DNA of 64,000 bases from Fusobacterium naviforme (GCA_003014445.1 PYGH01000001.1:62001-126000), one strand, 5' to 3'. Shown: positions 7,817 through 17,942, numbered from the stretch's first letter. The notes: a model not told the origin generated them from the letters alone. Numbers and translations are program-made.

Positions 7817-9151
7817 ATGAGTATATTGGAGCAGAAAGACCTCGAAAGTATTAAGAAGGCAGCTAAAGAATATCTTCCGGATATGACAAGCTTTTTGCGT
7901 GCAATTGTTAAAAATCCTGGCGAATCCAGAACAGAGAAAGAACACGCTGAAACGATCCTTGCAGAGATGAAAAAACTTGGATTTGATCAAGCGGAATTAG
8001 ATCCACAGGGCAATGTTATTGGCTACATGGGTAGTGGTGAGAAACTGATTGCATTCGACAGTCATATTGATACTGTTGGTGTCGGAAATAGAGATAACTG
8101 GATATTTGATCCTTATGAAGGTTATGAGAATGACGAGGAAATCGGAGGTAGAGGAGTATCTGACCAGCTTGGAGGTATCGTATCTTCAGTATATGCTGCG
8201 AAGATAATGAAAGATCTTAACCTTCTCAATGAAAAGTATAAAGTGATGGTGGTTGGTTCGGTACAGGAAGAAGACTGTGAAGGAAATAACTGGGAGTATA
8301 TTTGCAAGGAAGACAAGGTTGTTCCAGATCTGGTGATTTCTACTGAACCTACAGATGGTGGTATTTGTCGTGGACAGAGAGGCCGAATGGAAATTCGCGT
8401 GGATGTCAAAGGCGTTTCCTGCCATGGATCGGCTCCTGAAAGAGGAGATAACGCGATTTATAAGATGGCCGATATTATCCAGGATATTCGAGCATTAAAT
8501 AATAATGGATACGATGAATCTACGGACATACGTGGGCTTTCTAGAATGCTGGATCCGAAATATAATAAGGAGTGGGAAGAGGCCAGATTCCTTGGCAGGG
8601 GAAGCGTTACTGTTTCGCAGATATTCTTCTCCTCTCCTTCACGATGCGCAGTGGCAGATGCTTGCGCTATTTCTCTTGACCGGCGCATGACAGCTGGCGA
8701 AACATGGCAATCTTGCATCGAAGAAATTAAGAATTTGCCAGCAGTTCAGAGATATGGTGAGGATGTCAAGGTAAGCATGTATACATATGATGCGCCTTCT
8801 TATACAGGCTTATCATATCCGACAGACTGCTATTTCCCTACATGGGTATTACCAGAGCAGCATCCAGTTTGTCAGGCGGCTGTTAAGGCATATGAGGCAC
8901 TTTATGGAGATAAACGTCTTGGAACAGCAAGCACAATTCAAGAGAGAGAAAAACGTCCTTTAGTCGATAAATGGACGTTCTCAACGAATGGCGTTTCCAT
9001 CATGGGACGAAATAATATACCGGTGATCGGATTTGGGCCAGGTGCGGAGGCACAGGCGCATGCTCCGAATGAAATCACATGGAAGCAAGATTTAGTGGTG
9101 TGCGCTTCGTTTTATGCTGCATATGGAAGCTATTATTGCAATAATCTATAA
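7817..9151 (+). CDS. YgeY-like M20 metallohydrolase
   Basis: A 444-residue M20 hydrolase paralogous to the preceding gene, but closer to E. coli YgeY, whose gene also adjoins dpaL (ygeX). Features: FDSHIDT (His83, Asp85), GGRGVSDQ (Asp116), VQEED (Glu151/152), RGQRGRMEI, and the C-terminal [14 protein letters not shown] and [15 protein letters not shown] segments. YgeY proteins are called selenium-metabolism-linked from their genome context, but the reaction is not established. Two different M20 enzymes in one operon imply either two substrates or a heteromeric enzyme. RBS AAGGTGAG precedes the ATG. Confidence 0.85.
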   Translation: MSILEQKDLESIKKAAKEYLPDMTSFLRAIVKNPGESRTEKEHAETILAEMKKLGFDQAELDPQGNVIGYMGSGEKLIAFDSHIDTVGVGNRDNWIFDPYEGYENDEEIGGRGVSDQLGGIVSSVYAAKIMKDLNLLNEKYKVMVVGSVQEEDCEGNNWEYICKEDKVVPDLVISTEPTDGGICRGQRGRMEIRVDVKGVSCHGSAPERGDNAIYKMADIIQDIRALNNNGYDESTDIRGLSRMLDPKYNKEWEEARFLGRGSVTVSQIFFSSPSRCAVADACAISLDRRMTAGETWQSCIEEIKNLPAVQRYGEDVKVSMYTYDAPSYTGLSYPTDCYFPTWVLPEQHPVCQAAVKAYEALYGDKRLGTASTIQEREKRPLVDKWTFSTNGVSIMGRNNIPVIGFGPGAEAQAHAPNEITWKQDLVVCASFYAAYGSYYCNNL

Positions 9152-9181
9152 AAAATTAGATTTGATCGTCAGTTTGTGTGC

Positions 9182-9210
9182 CGCCCGCATTCCTTGCGGG
9201 CGATACTTTT
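9182..9210 (+). terminator. Terminator of the dpaL operon
   Basis: A perfect 8-bp GC stem (CGCCCGCA/TGCGGGCG, 5-nt loop) followed by ATACTTTT, 30 nt after the last M20 stop. A second perfect hairpin, GTGCGCC-TGAT-GGCGCAC, follows at 9214-9231. Confidence 0.65.
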
Positions 9211-9249
9211 ATGGTGCGCCTGATGGCGCACGTTTCTAACCGGTGCAAG

Positions 9250-9274
9250 GTAAGCCTTCACACTGAGTGCTTAC
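9250..9274 (-). repeat. Relic resembling an IS66 right end
   Basis: CACACTGAGTGCTTAC at 9259-9274 matches the right end of the IS66 copy (2805-2820) at 14 of 16 positions in the same orientation. A GTAAGC at 9250 faces it, making an imperfect palindrome. It marks where a second related element, or an earlier position of the same one, once ended. Together with 3-2820 it brackets the AT-rich dpaL island. Confidence 0.55.
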
Positions 9275-9375
9275 AACGTAAGTATGCCGAAGGGGGACAC
9301 ATTCATGAGTCAAATTACAATAGCATTGATAAGGGGGTGCGGAGTTTTGCTGTGTTTCAGAGAGGAGAGAAAACA

Positions 9376-10214
9376 ATGAAGTATGATTTTATGAGGGATG
9401 CAATAGAAATGCATGTACATACGGCGCCGGACGTATCTTCCAGAAAGTGTACGGATATAGAGCTTATGGAGCGCCTTCGGACAGCAGGGCTGGGCGGCGC
9501 CCTGATCAAGTATCACTACGGGGAGACGGCAGGGAGAGCGGCGTTGCTCAGGGAGCTCTGCCCGGAGCTGAAGCTTGCGGGAGGGATTACCTTAAACCGG
9601 GCAGTCGGCGGAATCAACGCCTCAGCGGTGGAAGCCTGTGGAAAACTCGGCGGACGCTTTGTCTGGTTTCCGACCATGGATGCGCTGAAGTATCAGGAAT
9701 TTCAGAAAAAAACGGAAAGAAGGCAGATCTGCAAAAGTGCATCTATATTCTGGATGTGCAGGAAGAGCTGATTCCGGAGGTGGCAGAGGTTCTGGAAGCG
9801 GCGCGGCGGTATTCCATGGTGGTCGCGACGGGACACATGAGCGCAGAGGAAGGAATGGCACTGGTGCGTGCGGCACGTGCACAGGGCTGTGAAGCAGTGC
9901 TGACACACGCGGACAATCCGGCAGACTGCTACAGCCTGGAGCAGCAGAAGGAGGCTGTCGCGCTGGGAGCTTATGTGGAGCACTGCTATTTCACAAGCTA
10001 TTATGGGCGAACCTCGATTGAGGAAATCGCCGCACAGATACGCGCCGTGGGGTGTGAGCATGTATATCTCTCAACTGATTTTGGACAGCCGAAGTCCCCT
10101 TATTTTGATGAGGGACTTTTGGAATATGCAAAGCTGCTGCTCGCGCAGGGTTTCACGGAAGAGGAGTTGCAGATGATGTTTCGGCGGATTCCGGAGCTGC
10201 TTCTGGGCCTTTGA
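9376..10214 (+). pseudogene. DUF6282-type metal-dependent hydrolase, frameshifted
   Basis: The N-terminal frame has the metal-binding MHVHTAPDVSSRKCTDIEL segment (His-x-His) characteristic of this amidohydrolase-like family. After about 112 residues, at an A7 run (9706-9712), the frame is lost. The expected remainder (KADLQKCIYILD, LIPEVAEVLEAA, VATGHMSAEE, VLTHAD, STDFGQP) is read one frame over to 10214. The joined product is about 279 residues, a normal length. One A is missing from the run relative to an intact frame. Polymerase slippage on A7 could restore some product, or the gene may be dead, or this may be a sequencing error. RBS GAGGAGAG supports ATG 9376. Function is unproved in the family. 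Confidence 0.8.
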
Positions 10215-10390
10215 AGGAGAATTTTCAGCAGATTCTGTTCTGTCAGATTTTGGAATTATAATTGCCAATACCATTGTCGGTAATACGGACTGTCAGGTAT
10301 TTCAGGCGGGGTTCTGTGTCAGGAAATAGTACAAGCTGGAGATAGCCGTTCTCATTTGTTACAGAACGCCCTGTGTGATAAGAGTTTGAA

Positions 10391-10419
10391 TTGACAAATT
10401 AGTCAAGGCAAACTAATAT
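10391..10419 (+). promoter_or_regulatory. Promoter of the subtilase gene
   Basis: TTGACA (10391-10396), 17-bp spacer, TAATAT (10414-10419): a near-consensus housekeeping promoter 55 nt upstream of the start codon. Confidence 0.75.
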
Positions 10420-10473
10420 GTATTTTGTTGATGCGCGAGCAGAAAAAATACATTCAAAGCAGGGGGCAGGGGT

Positions 10474-13400
10474 ATGAAAAGGATGGTCAAACGGCTGTTT
10501 GCAGCGCTGATGATTGTTTCGATGACTTCAGCAATGCAGTGGCCGCAGTCGTTTACGGTGCATGCGGAGACGCAGGCTGCTGCATCTGAGCCGAAGCTGG
10601 AAGCGTTGGAGCAGCGGATGAAGGAGCAGGGCGCTCTGAAACAAGGAGAGTCGCTTGACAGCTATGAGGGAAAAATTCCGGTCATCATAGCGCTGGGAGA
10701 TGGCAGCGACGAAGGTGATTTCTCAAAGGATATACTCCGTCAGCTTGGAGGGGCAGTGGAAAAACAGAAGCACTTTGCGATGCGCGCAGAGGCACGGCTG
10801 GGACATGAGTTCTGTTATGAGGGAGTCACCTATGTCCTTGGAAATACCCTTGCGACAGAGCTCACAGCAGCAGAGCTGGAAGCGCTGGCGCCCATGAGTG
10901 AAATTCTGCGCATCTCTCCGAACTTTGCTGCGATTGACGTAGGGAGCCTGGAGGGAGAAGAAGCCTGGCAGAGCAGACCCGGGAGACGTATCCGTCGCAG
11001 GCGTGCGCTGGATGTGCATGAGCGTGCAGCCTTTCAACCCGATGAACTGAGTGGTCGTGGAACTGTGATTGCGGTGATTGATACTGGCTTCAGCGTTTCA
11101 CATCCGGATTTCGACATGAAGGATACGGAAGGCGCAAAATATCCTGATGCAAAGAGCATGGAAGAGCGAATTGCACAGATCAATTCAACTGCGGGAACAG
11201 AACTTCTGAAGGGAAAGTGGTTCAGCAACAAGTATGCATATGGCTATAATTATGCCAATAACAGCAGAGAGATCAATGAAGACGGCAATTCTCACGGAAC
11301 ACACGTCGCAGGAATTGCTGCCTCTGTCGTGCGGAGCGATGCAAAGCAGGCACAGCTGATTGCGATGCGTGTGCTTGCGGGAGAGAGCGATTATTCCGAG
11401 CCCGCGAAATATGCGCGTGCGATCGAGGACAGCCTGCTTCTGGGAGCGGATGTCATCAATCTGAGCTTCGGTGTGCCGGCTGCAACACTGAAGAGCGTGG
11501 GGAGTGAATTGCTGCGTGCCATAGCTGCCGCAAAAAAAATGGGAGTCACAATCAATGCCTCAGCCGGAAATGAAAGTCTGACGGATGCAGATTTCATGCC
11601 TCCGACTGCGGATCAGCCGAACTATGGCACGATTTCGGCCCCTGCACTTGCAGGGGATGTCATAGCCGTCGCTTCGATCGACAGCGAAACAGTATCTCTG
11701 CCATATCTGGAGGTGGAAGGAGAAAGGATTGCGTACTATCCCACGACAGATGAGGCGGCCAGCAGCGCATACGGGCTGGAGCTTCCGCTGTATACGGAGG
11801 CAGGGAAGGCCAAAATTGAGGAACTGGCAGCTCTTCCGGAGGGAGCGCTGCGGGGAAAGGCGGTGCTGATCGAGCGAGGAGAACGCCGCTTTGATGAAAA
11901 GGTTGCGAGCGTCGCCAATCTCGGCGCGCGTCTTGCCATTATTTACGACGATCAGGAATCCGGGGACTGGATCAACATGGGCATCCATGATCCGGCGATT
12001 CCGGCGGTATTCATCCGAAAAAGGGATGGTCTTCTTCTGAAGGGCATGGATGGGAAAAAGATAGTTCTTCACCGCGAGATCGCAGGCTTCAAAATTGACA
12101 GTGCCGGGGATCTCTCCTATTTTTCAAGCTGGGGCCCCACCCCGGAATTTGATCTCAAGCCGGAAATCGCCGCAGTAGGGGGACATGTCTGGGCGGCGCA
12201 GCCCGGAGGAGGCTTTGCGGATAAGAGTGGAACCTCCATGGCGGCACCGCAGGTATCCTCTCTCGCGGCGCTTCTTGCCGAGAGGATACGGAAGGACGGA
12301 GACTTAAAGCTGCCGGAGGCCGGCGGAACGGACAAAAATACGCAGTACATGTTTATGAAAAATATGCTGATGAGCAATGCCGTGCCGCACAGGGATGGAG
12401 AGGGGCACTATACCTCTCCGCGGAAGCAGGGAGCAGGCGTCATGAATAAACGGAATACCCTGCGTTCCTATGCCTATATTACAGCGAAGCAGCCGGACAG
12501 ACTGAATGCGGAGCCGACGGCGAAAATAAACCTCGGCGCGATCAATACGGACTTCAGCCTGAAGTTTACACTGCATAATGCAAGTAAAAGCAGGGAACTC
12601 CGGTTTCAGCTGTCGGAGCTGACCGTACAGACAGATCAGCTGGACGGGAAAAATCCAAAGCTCATCAAACCGGCGGGGGTGCAGGAGATTCTTTCTCCGA
12701 AGAGCGGGAACGAAGTTTACATAGTTCCGGCTATGGGAAGCGTGGAGGTCTCTGTTCCGGTCAGCTTTGCATCGGAGGATGAACGCCTGAAAAAGTGCTT
12801 CCGCAACGGCTATTTTGTAGAGGGCTTCGTGCGCCTCCGGAGCCTGACGGAGGGGCAAAATGATATCGGCGTGCCCTACATTGCATTCCGCCATCCGGAG
12901 AATAAGGCCTTCACAGACACACCGGTATTGGAAAGTGCAATTTACAATTATGCGCAGCCGGTCGGAGCTGCGGGAGAGGCTCCGAAATATTTCCACGCGC
13001 AGAACAGCGATGCAAGGAATGCCTTTACCTGCCTGACCTCTGAGGCAGATCACGAAGAGATTGTGCTGGGAGAAAAGCTCTCTGAGGATGCCGGCGCAAA
13101 GCGAAGCTTTGATGGAAAGCGGATCGCCATCTCCCCGAACGGAGATGGACGAAACGACTATGTGCAATTCCGCGGCGTGTTTATTGCTCCCTACTATCAC
13201 GACAGAATCACTGTGAAGGACGCACAGGGCGAAACAGTATATTCCGGTGAGGAAAACTACAGCGGAAAGGCAGACAGCAACGGAAATATAGCGGTCGGAA
13301 GGAAGAACTATGCAGCGGCGCAGAATGCCTCTGCTGGTATGCTGTACTCTGAATCTGAGAAATACAGGTGGAATGGAACCAAAGGAGAAGAGACGGCGGA

Positions 13401-16400
13401 GGAAGGCATATACCGCTATATCTTTGAAGTGATGCCTGTTGCGGAGAATGCCGCGCTGCAGATCTATGCGTACGATGTGATTGTGGACAACACAAGGCCT
13501 GCTGTTTCGGACGTACAGATAGATGCCGGGAAAAAGCAGCTCGCGCTTAAGGTAACAGAGAACGGGAGTGGAGTTGCGGAAATTTCGCTGAAGAAGGTCG
13601 ATGGAAGCGGAAATGTGACGGAGATAAAGAGGATCGTACCGCCGGCAGACGGAAGGCTGGTGCTGTCCACAGAGGAGAGCGCAGGTGTCAACCTTTGTAT
13701 TCGCGACTATGCGGGAAATGAATATCTTCAGGAGCTTGCTACGCTGATGGCGGAGGGGCAGACTGGCTCGCTGAAGATAAAGATTATGGAAAAGAATGAA
13801 GAGACAGGAAACACTCTTGAAATTGATCCTGAGAAGCTTTCAGCGGATGATTACAGTGTGACGGTCACGGATGCGAGGGATGGACATATTGTTTTGAATC
13901 CTGAGCAGCTGTGCTACGGAAGTTATACGGCAAAGCTGAAGCTGCGGACGCTGCTCTTCAAGGGAGAAGAGCTCGAGCAGAGCTTTGAGATCAGTGCAGA
14001 GCATCCGGAGGCAGAGCTCACCTTCCTTTTGGTTTCGCAGAAGCCGCTGGAGGTTCGTGACATTATGCTTCAGGTGTCTACGGCGGATGGAAGGCTGCCG
14101 TCAGGCTTCAGACCGGAGGTGGTCCTGACAGATGAAAACGGGACGGAGGTGCCTGCAAAGGCAAGCATGAGCTTCGGGGGGACAAAGCAGCTGGCAAGCC
14201 TCAGTGGACTTCCGTATGGATCTGTCAAGCTCAGCAGGGGGAGATGGACCCTGCGCCTTAGAAATGCTGCGGGAGCCTGGAAGTTGATTCCGGAAAAACC
14301 TGTCATTGAGATTGAAGCGCAGACGCAGTATGGTCGCGAGGTAGGTGTGGTCAGGGATCTGGGAAGCAAGGAGCATCCGATTTTGCTCGCTGGTCCGGAG
14401 ACCGGTGCCATGTATCCGAAGTCTGTACTGCATACGGAAGAGCTTACGCTGGATCAGATCAGCTATGAGGCTGTCTTTGACGCGGAGGCAGAAGAGGGGG
14501 CAGAGAAAAAGCATTCCTGGGATGGAATGAAGTTCACTGATTTCAGCATACTTCCGGCAGCGGTTTACCAGCTGCGCCCGGTGCTTCCGGAAGGATACTA
14601 TAGTGTACCGGAAAGCAAGCGAGTCGATCTGCGCGATGCCTCTGGTGAGACTGTGACACCGGATTTCCATATTTATAAAAAAGGTGCGGAGGATTTTGGC
14701 AGTATTCATGTGACCACGATGGCGGAGGGAGCAGAGAACTTTGTCACAGACTATATCTTTGTCAATCTTCAGGGCGAGACGTATGAAAGCGGCGAAAAGC
14801 TGAGCTATGGAAAGTGGAGAGTGCGCCCGAAATATGACAGTGCGGAGTACATACCGGAAAGACCGGAGATTGTCGTGCATCTTGGACCTGATAACAGAAC
14901 GGCGGATATTCGCTTTGGCTGGAAGAAGCTGGAGAGCAGCGAAAAGAGTGGGAGTATCCGTATCCGACTGAATTGGGGAGATGATTACGGAGCAAAATTT
15001 GCGTTTGGGCCCTATGGTCAAAAGCCTTATGTATTCCGCCTGAAAGCGCTGGATCATGAATCGGAGGAACTTCTTTTTGAACTGCCGGATCCGTATTTTG
15101 ACCCGCTTGTTCTTTCGGGAATTCCCTATGGGCGCTATCGGCTGACGGCAGATCTCAGCGGAAAGGAAGGTTATTTTGTAGATCGTCCTGTACAGATCAT
15201 TCAGATTGACCGTAAGACCCAGACAATAGAGCTTCGCTATGGAAAGACTGCATTCCCGCAGGCAGTGGAAAGGGAACTGCAGAATGAAGACGGAGATGTG
15301 AGTATCAGAATTCCGGCAAGCTCTCGCCTTGCCGGGCAGGAGGTGAAGCTCATCGCGGAAAAGGTGGAGGAAGTGCCGGAGAAGCTCAGAAAGGCAATGG
15401 CTTCTCTGCCGGAGGGCGAAGCGGTTCTGTATGAAATCCATCTCGAAAATGAGAAGCATGAGCAGGTTCCGATTCCCCGTGGAGAGCGTCTGGAGCTCAG
15501 TCTGCAGTTGAATCAGGAGCAGCAGGAGCAGGCAGAAAGACTGGCATTCTTCTATCTCTCCGGGCAGGCGAATCGCGCAGGAAGGCTCGCCGGAGAAATG
15601 GATCAGACGAAGCGCTGCTTCTGCACGACCGTGGATCACTTCAGTTATTATGCATTGCTGACGGAAAGGGAAAAGCCGAAGAGCTATGAGATCAGGCTTG
15701 AGGAGACAGACGGCGTTATGCTTAGCACCATTCCGGCAGACGAGGCGGCAGAGGGCACAGAAATTCAGGTGTTTGCGGAGATCACAGACAGCAGGAAGGA
15801 ACTGCAGGAGCTTCTGCTGGATGGAAGCAAGCTGGAGGGTATGCGCTTCATTATGCCGGCGCACGCTGTAGTGCTGCGGGCGGTGCTGAAGGATAAGGAA
15901 GTCTCCGGAGATAAACTGGATGGGGAGGACGATGGATCTAAGGCGTCTTCGTCTAATGCAACCCCCTCCGATGCAAAACAGGAAGAGCTTCCGAATACAG
16001 GGGGAAAGACAAACACAGGCAAACAACCAGATGCTGTGCCGAAGGACAAGCAGGACATTCAGTCCGGGAATAAAGAAGATATAGAGACCAGAAGATCTTC
16101 GGGAGGCAGCGGAATACATTCCGCATTTCGCCGGGCAGCGCTGATGTGGACGGTTTCACGCTGGACGAAGGACAGACAGGGCTGGAAATTGAGGAAAAAT
16201 GATGAAAGCAATGTCTGCGCAGAATGGAGAAAAGTGCAGGGATACTGGTATTGCTTTGATAAAGCAGGACATATGTGCACCGGCTGGCAGTACAGCGGGG
16301 AGCGCTGGTACTATCTGGAGCAGAATGGACGGATGAAAACAAACTGGAGCTTTATTAACGGAAAATGGTATTATTTTAATCCGGATGGTACGATGGCAAC

Positions 16401-16518
16401 TGGGTGGATCAAGGACGGAGATCAGTGGTATTATCTTTCTGAAAGTGGAGATATGTTACAGGATACCTGGACGCCGGACGGCTATAGAGTCGGAGCTTTT
16501 GGAGCGTGGATGAATTAA
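10474..16518 (+). CDS. Giant secreted subtilisin-like (S8) serine protease
   Basis: A 2014-residue surface protease of the lactocepin/C5a-peptidase kind. Order: signal peptide (1-30, ending VHA); S8 domain with Asp203 (AVIDTG), His274 (SHGTHVAG) and Ser588 (GTSMAAP); a PA-like insert before the Ser (about 440-540, KAVLIERGERRFDEK); a Fn3-like region; a C-terminal metal-binding-like ISPNGDGRNDY (about 887); several beta-rich repeats of about 100 residues; a Ser/Asp/Lys-rich stretch; and four choline-binding-type wall repeats (about 1915-2014, WYYFNPDGTMATGW). LPNTG is present at 1839-1843 but is followed by repeats rather than a membrane segment, so sortase anchoring looks lost. It probably cuts host or environmental proteins at the cell wall. 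Monocistronic, between a strong promoter and a terminator. Confidence 0.92.
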   Translation: MKRMVKRLFAALMIVSMTSAMQWPQSFTVHAETQAAASEPKLEALEQRMKEQGALKQGESLDSYEGKIPVIIALGDGSDEGDFSKDILRQLGGAVEKQKHFAMRAEARLGHEFCYEGVTYVLGNTLATELTAAELEALAPMSEILRISPNFAAIDVGSLEGEEAWQSRPGRRIRRRRALDVHERAAFQPDELSGRGTVIAVIDTGFSVSHPDFDMKDTEGAKYPDAKSMEERIAQINSTAGTELLKGKWFSNKYAYGYNYANNSREINEDGNSHGTHVAGIAASVVRSDAKQAQLIAMRVLAGESDYSEPAKYARAIEDSLLLGADVINLSFGVPAATLKSVGSELLRAIAAAKKMGVTINASAGNESLTDADFMPPTADQPNYGTISAPALAGDVIAVASIDSETVSLPYLEVEGERIAYYPTTDEAASSAYGLELPLYTEAGKAKIEELAALPEGALRGKAVLIERGERRFDEKVASVANLGARLAIIYDDQESGDWINMGIHDPAIPAVFIRKRDGLLLKGMDGKKIVLHREIAGFKIDSAGDLSYFSSWGPTPEFDLKPEIAAVGGHVWAAQPGGGFADKSGTSMAAPQVSSLAALLAERIRKDGDLKLPEAGGTDKNTQYMFMKNMLMSNAVPHRDGEGHYTSPRKQGAGVMNKRNTLRSYAYITAKQPDRLNAEPTAKINLGAINTDFSLKFTLHNASKSRELRFQLSELTVQTDQLDGKNPKLIKPAGVQEILSPKSGNEVYIVPAMGSVEVSVPVSFASEDERLKKCFRNGYFVEGFVRLRSLTEGQNDIGVPYIAFRHPENKAFTDTPVLESAIYNYAQPVGAAGEAPKYFHAQNSDARNAFTCLTSEADHEEIVLGEKLSEDAGAKRSFDGKRIAISPNGDGRNDYVQFRGVFIAPYYHDRITVKDAQGETVYSGEENYSGKADSNGNIAVGRKNYAAAQNASAGMLYSESEKYRWNGTKGEETAEEGIYRYIFEVMPVAENAALQIYAYDVIVDNTRPAVSDVQIDAGKKQLALKVTENGSGVAEISLKKVDGSGNVTEIKRIVPPADGRLVLSTEESAGVNLCIRDYAGNEYLQELATLMAEGQTGSLKIKIMEKNEETGNTLEIDPEKLSADDYSVTVTDARDGHIVLNPEQLCYGSYTAKLKLRTLLFKGEELEQSFEISAEHPEAELTFLLVSQKPLEVRDIMLQVSTADGRLPSGFRPEVVLTDENGTEVPAKASMSFGGTKQLASLSGLPYGSVKLSRGRWTLRLRNAAGAWKLIPEKPVIEIEAQTQYGREVGVVRDLGSKEHPILLAGPETGAMYPKSVLHTEELTLDQISYEAVFDAEAEEGAEKKHSWDGMKFTDFSILPAAVYQLRPVLPEGYYSVPESKRVDLRDASGETVTPDFHIYKKGAEDFGSIHVTTMAEGAENFVTDYIFVNLQGETYESGEKLSYGKWRVRPKYDSAEYIPERPEIVVHLGPDNRTADIRFGWKKLESSEKSGSIRIRLNWGDDYGAKFAFGPYGQKPYVFRLKALDHESEELLFELPDPYFDPLVLSGIPYGRYRLTADLSGKEGYFVDRPVQIIQIDRKTQTIELRYGKTAFPQAVERELQNEDGDVSIRIPASSRLAGQEVKLIAEKVEEVPEKLRKAMASLPEGEAVLYEIHLENEKHEQVPIPRGERLELSLQLNQEQQEQAERLAFFYLSGQANRAGRLAGEMDQTKRCFCTTVDHFSYYALLTEREKPKSYEIRLEETDGVMLSTIPADEAAEGTEIQVFAEITDSRKELQELLLDGSKLEGMRFIMPAHAVVLRAVLKDKEVSGDKLDGEDDGSKASSSNATPSDAKQEELPNTGGKTNTGKQPDAVPKDKQDIQSGNKEDIETRRSSGGSGIHSAFRRAALMWTVSRWTKDRQGWKLRKNDESNVCAEWRKVQGYWYCFDKAGHMCTGWQYSGERWYYLEQNGRMKTNWSFINGKWYYFNPDGTMATGWIKDGDQWYYLSESGDMLQDTWTPDGYRVGAFGAWMN

Positions 16519-16554
16519 GGGCTGTTGACCTGCCCAAGAAGTAATGAGTGATAG

Positions 16555-16592
16555 ACAGCGGCTTTTCGAAAAAACGGAAGGCCGCTGTTTTT
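16555..16592 (+). terminator. Rho-independent terminator after the subtilase
   Basis: ACAGCGGC pairs with GCCGCTGT (inner wobble pairs extend the stem) and is followed by TTTTTG. It lies 36 nt after the stop codon. The rest of the 330-bp gap holds the next promoter and no gene. Confidence 0.85.
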
Positions 16593-16744
16593 GTGAAAAT
16601 TGGAGCGCAGTGCAGCTTTCAGATTAAAAACTATCCCAAGGAAGGATCAACCCTTCTGTAAAAAAGTGCTTCTGTAAAAACGCACAAACATCGGGCGTAA
16701 AAATAGATAAAATATAGAAAATTATGATTCGGGAACGGTTTGTA

Positions 16745-16773
16745 TTGACAGAGCGCTGAGCAAAAATTATAAT
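16745..16773 (+). promoter_or_regulatory. Consensus promoter of the TRAP operon
   Basis: TTGACA (16745-16750), 17-bp spacer, TATAAT (16768-16773): a perfect match to the vegetative consensus, 75 nt before dctP. Confidence 0.85.
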
Positions 16774-16847
16774 CTCCATAGATGTAATACAAGTTAATGT
16801 TTTGACGAAACCTGTAGTACAAATTTTTCCAAGAGAGGGAGAAACAA

Positions 16848-17942
16848 ATGAAAAAAGCATTGGCAGCATTTCTGACAGCAGCAATGACCGTTACCACTCT
16901 GACCGGATGTTTGGGCAGCTCTGTGTCCGCACCGACCACGGCGGCACCGGCGGAGAGCACCGCAGCAGAGACTAGCGCAGCGGCGGAGGGCGCAGCAACG
17001 GAGGCGGCGAGCAGCGTAAACCTGGACAATATCGGGGAGCATACCTTCTCCCTTTCGACCACTGCGACTGCTGGAAGCGCACTGGCAGATGTCGCACATC
17101 ATTTTGCAGACAAGGTTTCCGAGCTGTCCGGCGGAAAGATGACCGTCGATGTATTCGAGGGGTCTTCTCTGGGTTCCGAGGCGCAGAACCTTGAGGCATT
17201 GACCGCGGGGACTCTGGATATGGCTATTATTGCAGTTGAGTTCTATACGAACTCTATCCCGCAGCTTGGCGCGCTCATTCTTCCCTATGTATATGAGGAC
17301 TATGATCAGGTCGAGAAGGTTCTTGAGAGCGAGGCAGGGCAGTATGCAAACCAGCAGCTTCTCGATGTGGCGAAGGTAAAGAACCTCGGCTACTATGTGA
17401 TGGCGTTCCGCAATATGTACATGACAAAGCCGATCGAGACCGCAGATGATCTTGCCGGACTCAAGATCCGCGTTCCGGAGTCCACTCTGTATGTGAATAC
17501 CTTCAAGATGCTCGGCGCTGCACCGACTCCGCTTGCGATGGGTGAGGTTTATACCGCAATTGATACAGGCGTCGTAGACGGCATGGAGAATACACCGGAT
17601 ACCTGCCTGCACAACTCCTTCTTCGAGGTGGCTCCGTACTTCAACATGACCAACCACCTGAATGCCCCGACCACCATCTCCATGTCGGACAAGGTCTTCT
17701 CCGCGCTGAATGAGGATGAGCAGCAGATCCTGATCGAGGCAGGTCTTGATACCTCCCACTTCGGTCTTGAGAGCACCAAGGCTTCCGACGAGGCAAACCG
17801 TGAGACGCTGAAGGAGAAGGGCATGACCTTTGTCGAGACCGATATCGAGTCCATGAGAGCAAAGATCGATTACACCAACTACGATTTCATGCAGTCTGAG
17901 GAAGCAAAGAAGCTGTTCGAGCTGGTTCAGGCAAATAAGTAA
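16848..17942 (+). CDS. dctP: TRAP transporter substrate-binding lipoprotein DctP
   Basis: A 364-residue extracytoplasmic receptor. The lipoprotein signal ends LTGC with the lipidated Cys21, followed by a Thr/Ala-rich linker to about residue 60. The mature domain has the DctP hallmark IRVPESTLYVNTFKMLGAAPT-type stretch, including the Arg that binds the substrate carboxylate, and MGEVYTAIDTGVVDGMEN. It delivers a carboxylated substrate to DctQM. The downstream dehydratase suggests a sugar acid. GAGAGGGAGA precedes the ATG. A hairpin follows the stop, which should raise the level of this protein over the membrane subunits. Confidence 0.93.
   Translation: MKKALAAFLTAAMTVTTLTGCLGSSVSAPTTAAPAESTAAETSAAAEGAATEAASSVNLDNIGEHTFSLSTTATAGSALADVAHHFADKVSELSGGKMTVDVFEGSSLGSEAQNLEALTAGTLDMAIIAVEFYTNSIPQLGALILPYVYEDYDQVEKVLESEAGQYANQQLLDVAKVKNLGYYVMAFRNMYMTKPIETADDLAGLKIRVPESTLYVNTFKMLGAAPTPLAMGEVYTAIDTGVVDGMENTPDTCLHNSFFEVAPYFNMTNHLNAPTTISMSDKVFSALNEDEQQILIEAGLDTSHFGLESTKASDEANRETLKEKGMTFVETDIESMRAKIDYTNYDFMQSEEAKKLFELVQANK

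Noticed and set aside
14101-16119. 672-codon open frame on the minus strand inside the subtilase gene
   Set aside because: It lacks recognisable domains and is the complement of a well-supported secreted protease. Purine-rich codons in high-GC genes commonly give such antisense frames.
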